The position numbers and the translations under genes were made by a program. A stretch of 64,000 bases of DNA from Haloterrigena sp. KLK7 (GTDB lineage: Archaea > Halobacteriota > Halobacteria > Halobacteriales > Natrialbaceae): assembly GCF_037914945.1 (NCBI RefSeq), contig NZ_CP149787.1, positions 3,658,001 to 3,722,000 on the forward strand. Reading direction: 5' to 3'. Positions within the stretch are counted from its first letter, which is position 1. Every line of letters begins with the position of its first letter. Positions 19,387 to 27,727 of the stretch are shown here, piece by piece. Below the pieces are notes generated by a model. It was not told the DNA's origin. It did not search any database and was given only the letters and a program-made list of their open reading frames with translations.

Positions 19387-20052
19387 TCAGAACAGGTCGA
19401 CGCGGATCCCGTCGGCCTCGAGGTCCGCGGCGAAGGCGTCGGCGTCGGTCTCGATCGGGTCGAAGGTGTCGTAGTGTTCGGGCAGCACGAGGTCGGCCTC
19501 GACGCTCCGGGCGAAGTCGGCGGCCTCGCGGCGATCCATCGTGAAGTGGCCGCCGATCGGCGGGACGAACACGTCCGCGGTGATCGACTCGTGGCGCTCG
19601 AGGAAGTCCGTGTCCGACGTGACGTAGACGGTCGTCCCCTCGAGGTCCAGCAGGAGGCCGATCACCTCGCCCTCGGCGTGGAACGGCTCGCCGTCCTCGT
19701 CGACGTGCTCGCCCGCGGGGTCGTTGTAGGCGGGCACCGTCCGGACGTCGATCCCGTCGACCGTCGTCTCGCCCGAGTACGGGAGGTCCACGACGTCGCG
19801 GTCGAGATCGCTCGTATCGACGGCCTCGAAGACCGCGACGGTGGCGTCGTCGTCGGCCACGGCCTCGATCGCCGCGGGATCGTAGTGGTCGAAGTCGTCG
19901 TGCGTGACGAAGACGATATCGCCGTCACCGGGTTCGCCCTCGAGTTGCTCGCCCCACGGATCGACGTAGACGATCGTTCCGTCGGGGGTTTCGATACGCT
20001 TGCTGGCGTGACCCAGTCGCTCGAACGTGATCCCCTCGTAGGTGCTGGACAT
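19387..20052 (-). CDS. MBL-fold metallohydrolase, UlaG/UPF0173-like
   Basis: 221-aa protein whose first segment LGHASKRIETPDGTIVYVDP is the UlaG-type beginning. The metal motif HxDxDH appears as VTHDDFDHYD (about residues 50-59). Later ligands are likely in PAYNDPAGEH and LPEHYDTFDP. Members are cytosolic Mn/Zn phosphodiesterases or lactonases, but the substrate cannot be told. The ATG at 20052 has a TTATAGC element about 40 bp upstream. Confidence 0.88.
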   Translation of the reverse strand: MSSTYEGITFERLGHASKRIETPDGTIVYVDPWGEQLEGEPGDGDIVFVTHDDFDHYDPAAIEAVADDDATVAVFEAVDTSDLDRDVVDLPYSGETTVDGIDVRTVPAYNDPAGEHVDEDGEPFHAEGEVIGLLLDLEGTTVYVTSDTDFLERHESITADVFVPPIGGHFTMDRREAADFARSVEADLVLPEHYDTFDPIETDADAFAADLEADGIRVDLF

Positions 20053-20415
20053 CGTCGTCTGGAATCCTACGTGAAGTTCGCTCTTATAGCTCGGCGTCGT
20101 CGCTCCAATCGCGACGACAGTGTGTGCCCGTCCGCTCCGACGGCTGCGAGCGCACCCCGCCGGAGATTCGCGACGGGTAGCGGACGTGAGTCGCCTCGAG
20201 CTCGTATCCTTCAGGGCAGTGCAACTGTTTCACGCGTCGCCGACGCCGCGGTGCTCGCTTAGTTCGCTGCTAAGTTCCGATCGACCGGTGTGAACACCGT
20301 CCGCTGAGCGGCTGTTTCACTATCGAACTCGGTGCGCGAGCCGCTCGGATACGGCGACAGTTGCGGACGAGTTACGCTGTCTATACGTAAGACCCTTCAT
20401 CGCCGACGCGAACAC
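20053..20415. other. Intergenic region between MBL and beta-helix genes
   Basis: 363 bp shared by two divergent genes. It holds a TTATAGC element near 20090 for the leftward gene and a short perfect inverted repeat CGGTGT-GA-ACACCG at 20286-20299. There is also CTTAG(7)CTAAG at about 20258-20274 and a CTATACGTAAG stretch near 20382-20392, suited as a TATA element for the rightward gene. No small gene is supported. Confidence 0.4.
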
Positions 20416-21909
20416 GTGACGGGAGACGATTCACACGGACGGGGAATCGGTCGCAGATCGTATTTGAGAGGTCTCGCCGGGCTCGGGGCCCTTTCGGTCG
20501 CAGGCGTGGCGTCCGCACATCCGCTCGAGGAGCACTACGGGACCGTCGTCGACGTGGCCGAAGCGGGGGCGGACACGGAGGGGAACGAATCCATCACGCC
20601 CGTTCTGCGGGAGCTCGTCGACGACGACACGCTCCTGAAGTTCCCTTCGGGACGGTACTACATGGACGAACAGCTGCGGCTCACCGACTTCGAGAACGTC
20701 GGTTTCGTCGGCTACGACGCGACGCTGGTCCCGGCCGACTACCACGAGTTCGACGGGCCGCAGTATCGCCTGTTCCGGCTGGGAACTAGCGACAGACCCG
20801 GCCGGGACCTCCGGTTCGAGGGCTTCGACGTCGACCAGACCGCCGACGAGACGGGGATTCGAGTCATCAGCGCCGAGGTCGAGGACGGCCTCTCCGTGCG
20901 GCGAGTCACGATTCACGGCGTCCACGACAGCGGGACGTGGGGGCCGGGACTGTTCAACGTTCTCGACCCCGACGGCGAGGGACACGTCTATTCCTTCCGC
21001 GCGTCGGACGGCGGCCTCCACGCCGACGAGACCCCCAACGAGGGGAGCATGTGGCGCGGCCCGACCGGCATCGTCGTCAACCAACACCACCGCGGCACGC
21101 TCGTCTTCGAGAGCTGCAGTCTCGGCGGCTTCCCGGACAACGGACTCTACGCGTCCAACGAAACCGGACGGATCGGCATCGAGCGGGGCTGGTTCGAGAA
21201 CAGCGGCACCGCGTCGATCCGCCTCGCCGGAACGACCGGCGTGATCAGGGACGCGGTCGCCGTCGTCACCGAGAACCCCCACGACTCCAACGGCCAGCAC
21301 GCGATCCGACTCGACGGCGGCGAGCAGTTCGAGCTCGAGGGCGTCACCGTCGACACGCCGCAGCCGAACGGCGACGCGATACGAATCATGAACGACGTCG
21401 AGAATACCGTGATCACCGACTCGGAGATCAAGGTCGGATACCACCCGAGCGCCGGAATTCGGGTCGATCCCGCCGCCGGACCGGTGACGGTCGAGAATAC
21501 CGATATCGATATTCACGGCAGCGCCAACGCGGTCCGCCTGCTCGGCGGAGACGGCGGCGGTGCCGACCTCGAGGACGTTCGCATCACCGGCGACGCGAAG
21601 GGGACCCGGAACCGCCACGCGATCTACTGCGAGCGCGACGACTGCCGGTTCGTCGGTCTCTCGGTCGAGCAACCGGGAGACGACAAGCGGCGCGGACTCG
21701 AACTCCGCGGCGAGGACTACCTCGTCACCGACAGCGAGTTCGAGACGACCCACACGCCGATCGTCGTCAACGGTGGGAGCGGGGTGCAGATCGAGAACTG
21801 TTACGCGCGCTCGCTCGAGGACCGCAACTCCCTTCGCATCACGAGCGACTCCGGGTCCGTGTCGCTCGCGAACAACGACTTCCCGAACGGCGTTCGCGAC
21901 GACCGGTAA
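20416..21909 (+). CDS. Secreted right-handed parallel beta-helix protein, Tat signal
   Basis: 497-aa protein from a GTG start at 20416. That start places the twin-arginine motif (GRRSYLRGLAGLGAL) near the N-terminus and a TATA-like CTATACG about 30 bp upstream. After signal cleavage near A-S-A-H, the chain has about twelve rungs of the pattern hydrophobic-x-hydrophobic-x-N/D/S, such as TVENTDIDIHG, VITDSEIKVG and LVTDSEFETTHT. This is the pectate-lyase-like beta-helix repeat. Early GRYYMDEQL resembles polysaccharide-acting beta-helix proteins. It probably acts on, or binds, extracellular polysaccharide; no catalytic residues are identified. It ends with no anchor. Confidence 0.85.
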   Translation: MTGDDSHGRGIGRRSYLRGLAGLGALSVAGVASAHPLEEHYGTVVDVAEAGADTEGNESITPVLRELVDDDTLLKFPSGRYYMDEQLRLTDFENVGFVGYDATLVPADYHEFDGPQYRLFRLGTSDRPGRDLRFEGFDVDQTADETGIRVISAEVEDGLSVRRVTIHGVHDSGTWGPGLFNVLDPDGEGHVYSFRASDGGLHADETPNEGSMWRGPTGIVVNQHHRGTLVFESCSLGGFPDNGLYASNETGRIGIERGWFENSGTASIRLAGTTGVIRDAVAVVTENPHDSNGQHAIRLDGGEQFELEGVTVDTPQPNGDAIRIMNDVENTVITDSEIKVGYHPSAGIRVDPAAGPVTVENTDIDIHGSANAVRLLGGDGGGADLEDVRITGDAKGTRNRHAIYCERDDCRFVGLSVEQPGDDKRRGLELRGEDYLVTDSEFETTHTPIVVNGGSGVQIENCYARSLEDRNSLRITSDSGSVSLANNDFPNGVRDDR

Positions 21910-21987
21910 CGCGCCGGTCGGTTCGCTCGTCGCGCGCGGGTCCTCGCCGGCGTAGGTCGAACGCGATTCGACCGTGCAATCGCGCGG

Positions 21988-22923
21988 TCAGTCGCCCTCG
22001 AGCGCGTCGACGAGATCGTCGGCGACGGCCGCGATCGCGTCGCGGGCGCGGTCGACGTCGCGCATCGTCGCGAAGCCGTGGGGCATGTCCGCGTAGTTCT
22101 CGTAACGCGTGGGAACGCCGTCGCGGACCAGTTTTTCGGCGTAGGCCTTGCCGCCGTCGCGGAGCGGGTCGAAGCCGGCGGTGACGACCGTCGCCGGCGC
22201 GACGCCGGAGACGTCGCAGGCGTTCGTCGGATCGGCGTAGGGGTTGCGCCGGTGGATCTCGCTCGCGTAGTAGCACTCGTTGAACCACTCCAGATCGTCC
22301 TCGTCGAGGACGATGCCGGCGTGCTCCCGGACGGACGGCTGGTCCGCGTCGATACCGACGGCCGGGTAGAGGAGCGCCTGATAGCCGATCTCGGGGCCGT
22401 CGCGCTCGGCCGCCATGAGCGCGGCGACGGCGGCGAGCGTCCCGCCGGCGGAATCGCCGGCGACTGCGACCTGTCCGTCCCCCGCGACCGCTTCGGGGTG
22501 TGCGGCCGCCCATTCGACGGCGGCAGCGGCGTCCTCGACCGCCGCGGGAAACGGGTGCTCGGGTGCGAGTCGGTACTCGACGGACAGGACGGCGCAGCCG
22601 CTCTCTCGAGTGAGGTGCCTGCAGAGCCAGTCGTGGGTCTCGATACTCCCCAGAACGAAGCCGCCCCCGTGGAAGAAGACGACCGTGGGGAACGGGCCGC
22701 TCGCGTCCGGGAGGTAGAGACGGGTATCGAGATCGCCCCCGGGACCGGGGATCGTTCGATCGATCGTCCGCCCGACGCTCGGTCCGTCGCGGTTCCGGAG
22801 CCGCATCAGCGGACCGCTGAGGAGTCGGAGGAGTTTCAGCCCGTAGCGGTTGTGCGGCATCGGCAGCCGTCCCTGGCGCTCGAGTGCCGCTTTCGCCTGC
22901 GGATCGATCCTGTCCGCGTTCAT
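21988..22923 (-). CDS. Alpha/beta hydrolase, hormone-sensitive-lipase-type esterase
   Basis: 311-aa esterase with the HSL oxyanion motif HGGGFVLGS (about residues 85-93), the nucleophile elbow GDSAGGTL (Ser near residue 157), acid Asp in GFDPLRDGG and His in MPHGFATM. Substrates of the family are short acyl esters. The N-terminal cap helices (MNADRIDPQAKAALERQG) match archaeal HSL esterases. No signal peptide. It is transcribed away from the tRNA-Lys region. Confidence 0.92.
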   Translation of the reverse strand: MNADRIDPQAKAALERQGRLPMPHNRYGLKLLRLLSGPLMRLRNRDGPSVGRTIDRTIPGPGGDLDTRLYLPDASGPFPTVVFFHGGGFVLGSIETHDWLCRHLTRESGCAVLSVEYRLAPEHPFPAAVEDAAAAVEWAAAHPEAVAGDGQVAVAGDSAGGTLAAVAALMAAERDGPEIGYQALLYPAVGIDADQPSVREHAGIVLDEDDLEWFNECYYASEIHRRNPYADPTNACDVSGVAPATVVTAGFDPLRDGGKAYAEKLVRDGVPTRYENYADMPHGFATMRDVDRARDAIAAVADDLVDALEGD

Positions 22924-23170
22924 GTCAGGGTCGTTTGACGAACCGAACTAAGCCGTTCCGGTTCGGTCGTTTCGGCTCTCGTCGGTCGCCGCGTGGTCGG
23001 CCAGCTAGTCTCAGTGTCCGGGAGCCGATGATCGGCTCGAGACGAGCCTCGAGATGGCGAGTCAGTTCGTCCGGGCCGTGCGGTGTCCGATACGGAAACG
23101 CGGGACGTACTCTGACCTACTCGGTACGCGACACACGGTCGGATTGACTCGTTCGATCGGTCGTCAGAAA

Positions 23171-23187
23171 GCGGGCCGGGCGCGATT
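23171..23187. repeat. Direct repeat of the tRNA-Lys 3' end (att-like)
   Basis: The 17-bp sequence GCGGGCCGGGCGCGATT is identical to 23291-23307, which is the 3' end of tRNA-Lys plus its discriminator (complement). The copies are in the same orientation, 120 bp apart. Such an arrangement is what remains when an element integrates at a tRNA 3' end and is lost, or when a tRNA is partly duplicated. No integrase is present in the window. Confidence 0.6.
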
Positions 23188-23258
23188 ATGAACTACGCCC
23201 AGAAATGCTCGCTACGCTGCGCCTTTCTGCTCTCGTTCAAATCGCTTCGGATCCGATG

Positions 23259-23288
23259 CTCGCCGCTCACGGATTTGTTCGCGGCGAG
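23259..23288. other. Stem-loop just beyond the tRNA-Lys 3' end
   Basis: Perfect 8-bp arms CTCGCCGC (23259-23266) and GCGGCGAG (23281-23288) with a 14-nt loop lie 3 bp past the tRNA 3' end in its transcription direction. It could act in 3' processing or termination; it has no T-run on the transcribed strand. Confidence 0.4.
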
Positions 23289-23291
23289 AAG

Positions 23292-23365
23292 CGGGCCGGG
23301 CGCGATTTGAACACGCGACCGTCTGATTAAGAGTCAGACGCTCTGCCGGACTGAGCTACCGGCCC
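23292..23365 (-). tRNA. tRNA-Lys (anticodon CUU)
   Basis: Read on the minus strand, the 74 bases fold into a full cloverleaf. Acceptor GGGCCGG pairs with CCGGCCC, with discriminator G; D-stem GCTC/GAGC. Anticodon stem TCTGA/TCAGA encloses loop CTCTTAA with anticodon CTT. T-stem GCGTG/CGCGC encloses TTCAAAT. The anticodon decodes AAG lysine codons. There is no intron and no encoded CCA. Confidence 0.96.
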
Positions 23366-23513
23366 TGTACCTACGACTTTTCGTCGGCCGTTAAAATACG
23401 TTTCCTTTGGGTTCCGTTGTGGTACGGACGGACACACATCGAGATCGACACCGGTCTCGAGGCCGCTCTCCCCCGCCGACTGCGCGGAATAAGGATCTTC
23501 GGGAGCGTTAAGT

Positions 23514-23530
23514 GTGGTCGCTCCGACCAC
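23514..23530. promoter_or_regulatory. Perfect inverted repeat before the TrkA-N/DHH gene
   Basis: GTGGTCG-CTC-CGACCAC (7-bp arms, 3-bp spacer) ends 7 bp before the ATG at 23538. In a leader of this length it would overlap the transcription start or form a hairpin at the 5' end of the mRNA. It may be an operator or simply an RNA structure. Confidence 0.4.
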
Positions 23531-23537
23531 AGATGTA

Positions 23538-24989
23538 ATGAGTACGGGGGTTACGATCTCGTCGATCTCTGACTACGCGATCCTCGGCTGTGGGAGCGTC
23601 GGCTACGCGGTCGCGGAAGAACTCGTCGAGCAGGGCAAGGACGTCCTCATCGTCGACCGCGACGAGAGCCGCGTCGAATCGCTGCGCGATCAGGACTTAG
23701 ACGCCCGCACCGCCGACATTCGCGAACCCGAAGCCGCCGACCTCGTCGCCGACCGGGACGTCGTCCTCATCCTCGCCTCGGACGTCGAATCGAACAAACA
23801 GGCCGTCGAGCACATCCGCGAGATCGACGACACCCAGTTCGTCGTCGCCCGCGCGAGCGACCCCGTTTCCGGGGACGAACTCGAGGAACTCGGCGCCGAC
23901 ATCGTCATCAACCCCTCCTCGGTGATCGCCGAGTCCGCCCTCCGGGCGCTCGAGTCGGGCGAACTCGAGTACAACGCGGGGAAACTCGCCCAGCTGCTAG
24001 AGGAGACCTCGACGCGGCTGGCGATCGTCACCCAGGACAGCCCCGACCCGGACTCGATCGCGTCGGCGGCGGCCCTGCAGGCGATCGCGACCCACCTCGG
24101 CATCGAGTCGGACATCATCTACCTGGGCGACGTCGGCCACCAGGAGAACCGGGCGTTCGTCAACCTGCTGGGGATCGATCTGGTCCAGTGGGACGAGATC
24201 GAGGACCACGCGGTCTACGACACCGTTGCACTGGTCGACCACGGGACCGCCGGCGAGATGGATCTGCCCGTCGACGTCGTCATCGACCACCACGAACCGG
24301 AAGCGGAGCTCGAACCCGAGTTCGTCGACGTCCGGCCGAACATGTCCTCGACGTCGACGATCATGACGAAGTACATCCAGGAGTTCGATATGAACGTCTC
24401 CGAGGAGGTCGCCACGGCGCTCCTCTACGGCATCCGCGCGGAGACCCTGGATTTCAAACGCGACACGACCCCCGCCGACCTCACCGCGGCCGCCTACCTC
24501 TACCCGTTCGCGAACCACGACACCTTAGAGCAGGTGGAGTCGCCGTCGATGTCCCCCGAGACGCTCGACGTGCTCGCGGAGGCGATCACCAACCGCGACG
24601 TCCAGGGGAGCCACCTCGTCTCCAACGCGGGCTTCGTCCGCGACCGCGAGGCGCTCACGCAGGCCGCCAGCCACCTCCTGAACCTCGAGGGCGTCACCAC
24701 CACCGCCGTCTTCGGCATCGCCGACGAGACCATCTTCCTCGCCGGCCGCTCGAAGGACATCCGCATCAACATCGGCAAGGTGCTCGAGGACGCCTACGGC
24801 GAGATGGGCGAGACCGCGGGCCACTCGACGCAGGCCAGCGCGGAGATCCCGCTCGGCATCTTCACCGGCATCGAGATCTCCGACGACACCCGTGACACGC
24901 TGCTCGAACTCACGGAGGAGGCCGTCAAACGGACGCTGTTCGACGCGATGGGCGTCGAGGGAAGTAGCGAAGGCTCGAACGGAAACTGA
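23538..24989 (+). CDS. TrkA-N (RCK_N) / DHH-DHHA1 phosphoesterase fusion
   Basis: 483-aa cytoplasmic protein. Residues 10-125 are a Rossmann NAD/nucleotide-binding RCK_N domain (ILGCGSVGYAVAEEL, then VLIVDRDESRVE). Residues about 150-320 are a DHH phosphoesterase with Mn ligands in SPDPDSIASAAAL, LVDHG and the namesake VIDHHEPE. A DHHA1 domain follows (about 360-470, with IFLAGRSKDIRINIG). DHH/DHHA1 enzymes cleave nanoRNA, pAp or c-di-AMP. The RCK_N fusion suggests regulation by a nucleotide; c-di-AMP phosphodiesterase activity is a reasonable but untested idea. The ATG at 23538 is preferred over GTG at 23514. Confidence 0.92.
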   Translation: MSTGVTISSISDYAILGCGSVGYAVAEELVEQGKDVLIVDRDESRVESLRDQDLDARTADIREPEAADLVADRDVVLILASDVESNKQAVEHIREIDDTQFVVARASDPVSGDELEELGADIVINPSSVIAESALRALESGELEYNAGKLAQLLEETSTRLAIVTQDSPDPDSIASAAALQAIATHLGIESDIIYLGDVGHQENRAFVNLLGIDLVQWDEIEDHAVYDTVALVDHGTAGEMDLPVDVVIDHHEPEAELEPEFVDVRPNMSSTSTIMTKYIQEFDMNVSEEVATALLYGIRAETLDFKRDTTPADLTAAAYLYPFANHDTLEQVESPSMSPETLDVLAEAITNRDVQGSHLVSNAGFVRDREALTQAASHLLNLEGVTTTAVFGIADETIFLAGRSKDIRINIGKVLEDAYGEMGETAGHSTQASAEIPLGIFTGIEISDDTRDTLLELTEEAVKRTLFDAMGVEGSSEGSNGN

Positions 24990-25147
24990 TTCTGCCGTAA
25001 TCGTCTCGATACCTCGACCCGAACGCACGCGGACTGCCGTCGATCCGACGAGCAAAGCGGAGACTCCGAGGGACCGAACTGAAACGAGAGACGAACCGCT
25101 CAGCGGTCGAGAGATCGCACCGGGCCGCGAGACGACGACGTGAGCCG

Positions 25148-25441
25148 TTACGCGATCAACTCTTCCTCTTCCTCGTCGGGTTGGCGGACGCGTTCGACGA
25201 CGTCGTTGATCAGGATGACGTCGCCGACGGCACGGACCCAGCGGTAGGGGACGATGACGCCCTGTCCGCTGCGGGTGGCGTCCGTGAATAGTTCGGAGTT
25301 GAGATTACCGAGTGCGAGTCCGGTGATGGCCTGGCCGTCGACGTTCAGTCGCAGATCTTCGACTTCGCCGACGAAGACGCCGTTGTTCGAGTAGACCTCG
25401 CGTCCGACGAGTGAGGTGATTTCCTGGGGAGTGTCGTCCAT
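25148..25441 (-). CDS. PRC-barrel domain protein
   Basis: 97-aa small protein made of one PRC barrel (TSLVGREVYSNNGVFVGEVE at the start, then ALGNLNSELF and VIVPYRWVRAVGDVILI) plus an acidic tail ending EEEEELIA. This matches the short haloarchaeal/methanogen PRC proteins related to the RimM C-terminal barrel, which may bind RNA or ribosomal partners. Starts at 25441 or 25453 are both possible; 25441 (MDDTPQEI) is the usual N-terminus. The 158 bp between it and the DHH stop hold nothing recognisable. Confidence 0.88.
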   Translation of the reverse strand: MDDTPQEITSLVGREVYSNNGVFVGEVEDLRLNVDGQAITGLALGNLNSELFTDATRSGQGVIVPYRWVRAVGDVILINDVVERVRQPDEEEEELIA

Positions 25442-25544
25442 GTCTGGCCTCATGCAGGGCGGACTCTTAATTCTTGGTCAGACGTTCCGCCGTCGACATC
25501 CGCTGGACGAAATGGATCCGGCTGCGCACCGACGCGAGCGCCCG

Positions 25545-26189
25545 TCATTGCGAGAGTCGCGTGTTGCCGGAGCTGGTCGTCGAAGCGGCCGCGTTCGTCG
25601 TGATCGTCGCGAAGACGAACAGAAGCATGATGATCGCCGCGAGCGCTAGATTCGGAATCACGAAGAGACCGCTCACGGAGGCCGCGAGCAAGCCGACGCT
25701 CGCGCCGGTGAGCATCGACTGAGAGCCGCCGAACGCACGACCGAGGCGTCCATCGTCGGCGTCGGAATCCTCCTGATCTGGACTACTGTTCGACTCTGCG
25801 GCCTCGAGATACGGTCGGAACTCCTCGATGCGTTCGGTCGGCCGGACGATCCCGCGGGGCTTGTTGTAGTCGATGACTCCCTTCTCATCGAGTTTCGGGA
25901 GGTGGGACTGATAGAGCGGGATGTACACGCGCTGGCGCTGGGTCGACGTCAACTCCGCGACGGTCGTCTCGTGTTCCTTCGCCGAGACGTGTTCGGCGAT
26001 GTCACTCATCTTGACTGGACCCTCCCGGTCCAGGAGGTAGGAAATCGCGTCTCGCCTGCGGTTCGTCTGGAGGATATGGAAGATATCGTCCGGCGAGAGC
26101 GCTTCTGGTTCGTCGGACGAGGTGTCGTCGGACGGGGAGTCGCTGGAGGACGTGCCCGTTGAGGAGCGGCAATCTGTTTTGGGCATCAT
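25545..26189 (-). CDS. Winged-helix protein with C-terminal membrane segments (DUF7344-like)
   Basis: 214-aa haloarchaeal protein. An acidic Ser-rich N-terminus is followed by a winged helix (SPDDIFHILQTNRRRDAISY, later YIPLYQSHLPKLDEKGVIDY; about residues 35-125), a linker, and two hydrophobic segments near the C-terminus (ASVGLLAASVSGLFVI and LALAAIIMLLFVFATI). This is the arrangement of the large haloarchaeal DUF7344-type family, thought to be membrane-tethered regulators. The ATG 26189 (MMPKTDC) avoids an upstream TTG. Upstream DNA is unusually A+T-rich. Confidence 0.85.
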   Translation of the reverse strand: MMPKTDCRSSTGTSSSDSPSDDTSSDEPEALSPDDIFHILQTNRRRDAISYLLDREGPVKMSDIAEHVSAKEHETTVAELTSTQRQRVYIPLYQSHLPKLDEKGVIDYNKPRGIVRPTERIEEFRPYLEAAESNSSPDQEDSDADDGRLGRAFGGSQSMLTGASVGLLAASVSGLFVIPNLALAAIIMLLFVFATITTNAAASTTSSGNTRLSQ

Positions 26190-26536
26190 ATCGTACACTT
26201 GCAAGAGAAAACCATTACTACGTAAACCTTCTGTTTAGAGACTCAGTTCAAAATATTACTCTAGATGAAACTAATAAGAATGAGTAAGCTGTGAGAATAC
26301 TTCCGGAGAACTGAATGATTCTGACAGTTCAACGGCCACGGGCGGCGAACGGTCGCTTCGTCGGTTCCGTTCTCGTTCCGTACATAGCGAATGTCGCTAT
26401 GGGTGGATAAACGGTTCCCCTACACGATTTGGGTCGGACGAGTTTCTCGCTCGCTCGTCAGTTCGCGGCGGAGAACGGAGTACCGAGACGGAGTCGAATC
26501 GGTACCGAGCGACGATCGAACCGCGACTCGAGGACG
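26190..26536. other. A+T-rich intergenic region with inverted repeat
   Basis: 347 bp containing the lowest G+C stretch of this part of the window (about 26200-26290), which probably includes the promoter of the winged-helix gene. A perfect inverted repeat CATAGCGA-ATG-TCGCTATG lies at 26383-26401. No gene is supported; the rightward ORF from 26429 overlaps the opposite-strand gene and looks like a shadow. Confidence 0.5.
26383..26401. promoter_or_regulatory. Perfect 8-bp inverted repeat, candidate operator
   Basis: CATAGCGA-ATG-TCGCTATG, 8-bp arms with a 3-bp spacer, lies between two leftward genes. The 19-bp length is typical of a dimeric regulator site. It has no T-run and lies about 135 bp past the stop region of neither gene in a way expected of a terminator, so a protein-binding site is the better guess. 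Confidence 0.4.
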
Positions 26537-27727
26537 CTAGCGAGGACCGTCCAGAATCGAGTCGACCGCCGCGTGGTCGGTCAGCAGTTCCGCCATCCGA
26601 TCGACGGTCTCGACGTCGCGCGTCCGACCGCTCCGGACGACGTCTTCGGCGCGTTCGACGGTCGTCAGCGTGTCCGTCTGCACCGAGAGAATCGGCATCC
26701 CCTTCTCGGCGGCCTGGCCGACGATCGCGCCGGCGGGACGATGGCCGCCGGTCAGAATGAGACAGCGGACGCCGGGGGCCTCGAGCGCGGCCGTGTGGAT
26801 CTCGGCGCGGTCGCCGCCGGTGATCACGGCGGCGTCTTTCGTCCGGCGGAAGTGTCGCAGGGCGCTGTCGGCGCCCATCGCGCCGACGCTGAACCGCTCG
26901 ACGTAGGCGTCCTGTCCGTCCTCGGCGAGTACGGACGCGCCCAGTTCGTCGGCCAGCTCCCGGACGGTCACGCCTGAGAGCGTCCGCTCGCTGGGGAGCA
27001 CGCCGAAGACCGGAATCTCTCGTTCCTCGAGGAAGGGGACGACGTCGTTCTCGAGCGCGTCGTAGACGGCGTCCGCGACGTCGTTGAAGACGACGCCGGC
27101 GAGCCGATCACCGAAGGCGTCGGCGGCAGCGAGCACGTCGTCGACGTCGCCGGGAACCTCGTGGGAGGCGACGAGGACGACGCGGGCGTCCAGCAGCTCC
27201 GCCACGTCGGCGTCGGTGAGGTCGATGCTGCCGCCGACGTCGTACTCGCCGCCGCCCTCGACGAACATGCGGTCCCGGCCCTCGGCGAGCGTCTCGAAGG
27301 CCTCGACCACGCGCTCGCGCACCTCGTTGGGGTCCTCCCGGCCGCGGATCGCCTGCTCGACGAACGTCGGCGAGTAGACGACGGGTTCCAGGTCGTGCAT
27401 TTCGGCCTCGAGGTCGAGCAGTTCGCGGGCGAGCAGCGGGTCCTCGTCCAAGGTCTTCCCGACGTTGCTCTCGAGTCGGGTGCCCTTCGGTTTCATGTAG
27501 CCGACGCTGTCGCCTTCCTCGGCCGCGAGCCGAGCGAGCGCCAGCGTGATCGCCGTCTTGCCGGTGCTCTCCGCGAGCGAACAGACGAGGATCGTGTCGG
27601 CGTCGCTCGCGGTCGCGGTGGCGTCGGTCGACTGTCGGTCGCCGCGACGGCCGTCAGTCTGCTGACCGTCGGTCGTCTCGGTGTCGTCTGGGGTGGTGTC
27701 GGTGTCCGTGGAATTGGTGTCGCTCAT
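26537..27727 (-). CDS. Phosphotransacetylase-family protein (BioD-like P-loop + DRTGG)
   Basis: 396-aa protein. After a 45-residue Thr/Asp-rich tail comes a dethiobiotin-synthetase-like P-loop domain (ILVCSLAESTGKTAITLALA, then SVGYMKPKGTR). It is followed by a DRTGG domain (about residues 250-380: FSVGAMGADSALRHFRRT, ITGGDRAEI, ILTGGHRPAG). It resembles the N-terminal regulatory half of some bacterial phosphotransacetylases but lacks the PTA catalytic domain. It overlaps the ADP-forming acetate-CoA ligase gene by 4 bp (ATGA), so it is translated with it and probably modulates acetyl-CoA/acetate metabolism. Enzymatic role unproven. Confidence 0.88.
   Translation of the reverse strand: MSDTNSTDTDTTPDDTETTDGQQTDGRRGDRQSTDATATASDADTILVCSLAESTGKTAITLALARLAAEEGDSVGYMKPKGTRLESNVGKTLDEDPLLARELLDLEAEMHDLEPVVYSPTFVEQAIRGREDPNEVRERVVEAFETLAEGRDRMFVEGGGEYDVGGSIDLTDADVAELLDARVVLVASHEVPGDVDDVLAAADAFGDRLAGVVFNDVADAVYDALENDVVPFLEEREIPVFGVLPSERTLSGVTVRELADELGASVLAEDGQDAYVERFSVGAMGADSALRHFRRTKDAAVITGGDRAEIHTAALEAPGVRCLILTGGHRPAGAIVGQAAEKGMPILSVQTDTLTTVERAEDVVRSGRTRDVETVDRMAELLTDHAAVDSILDGPR

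Noticed and set aside
22924-23170. Possible small genes between the esterase and the tRNA-Lys repeat
   Set aside because: The only open frame (22884-23147) begins inside the esterase antisense and is Ser/Arg-rich; no promoter-to-start spacing supports it.
23188-23290. Second tRNA gene between the 17-bp repeats
   Set aside because: Only the 3' end is duplicated; no D-arm or anticodon arm can be folded from the spacer.
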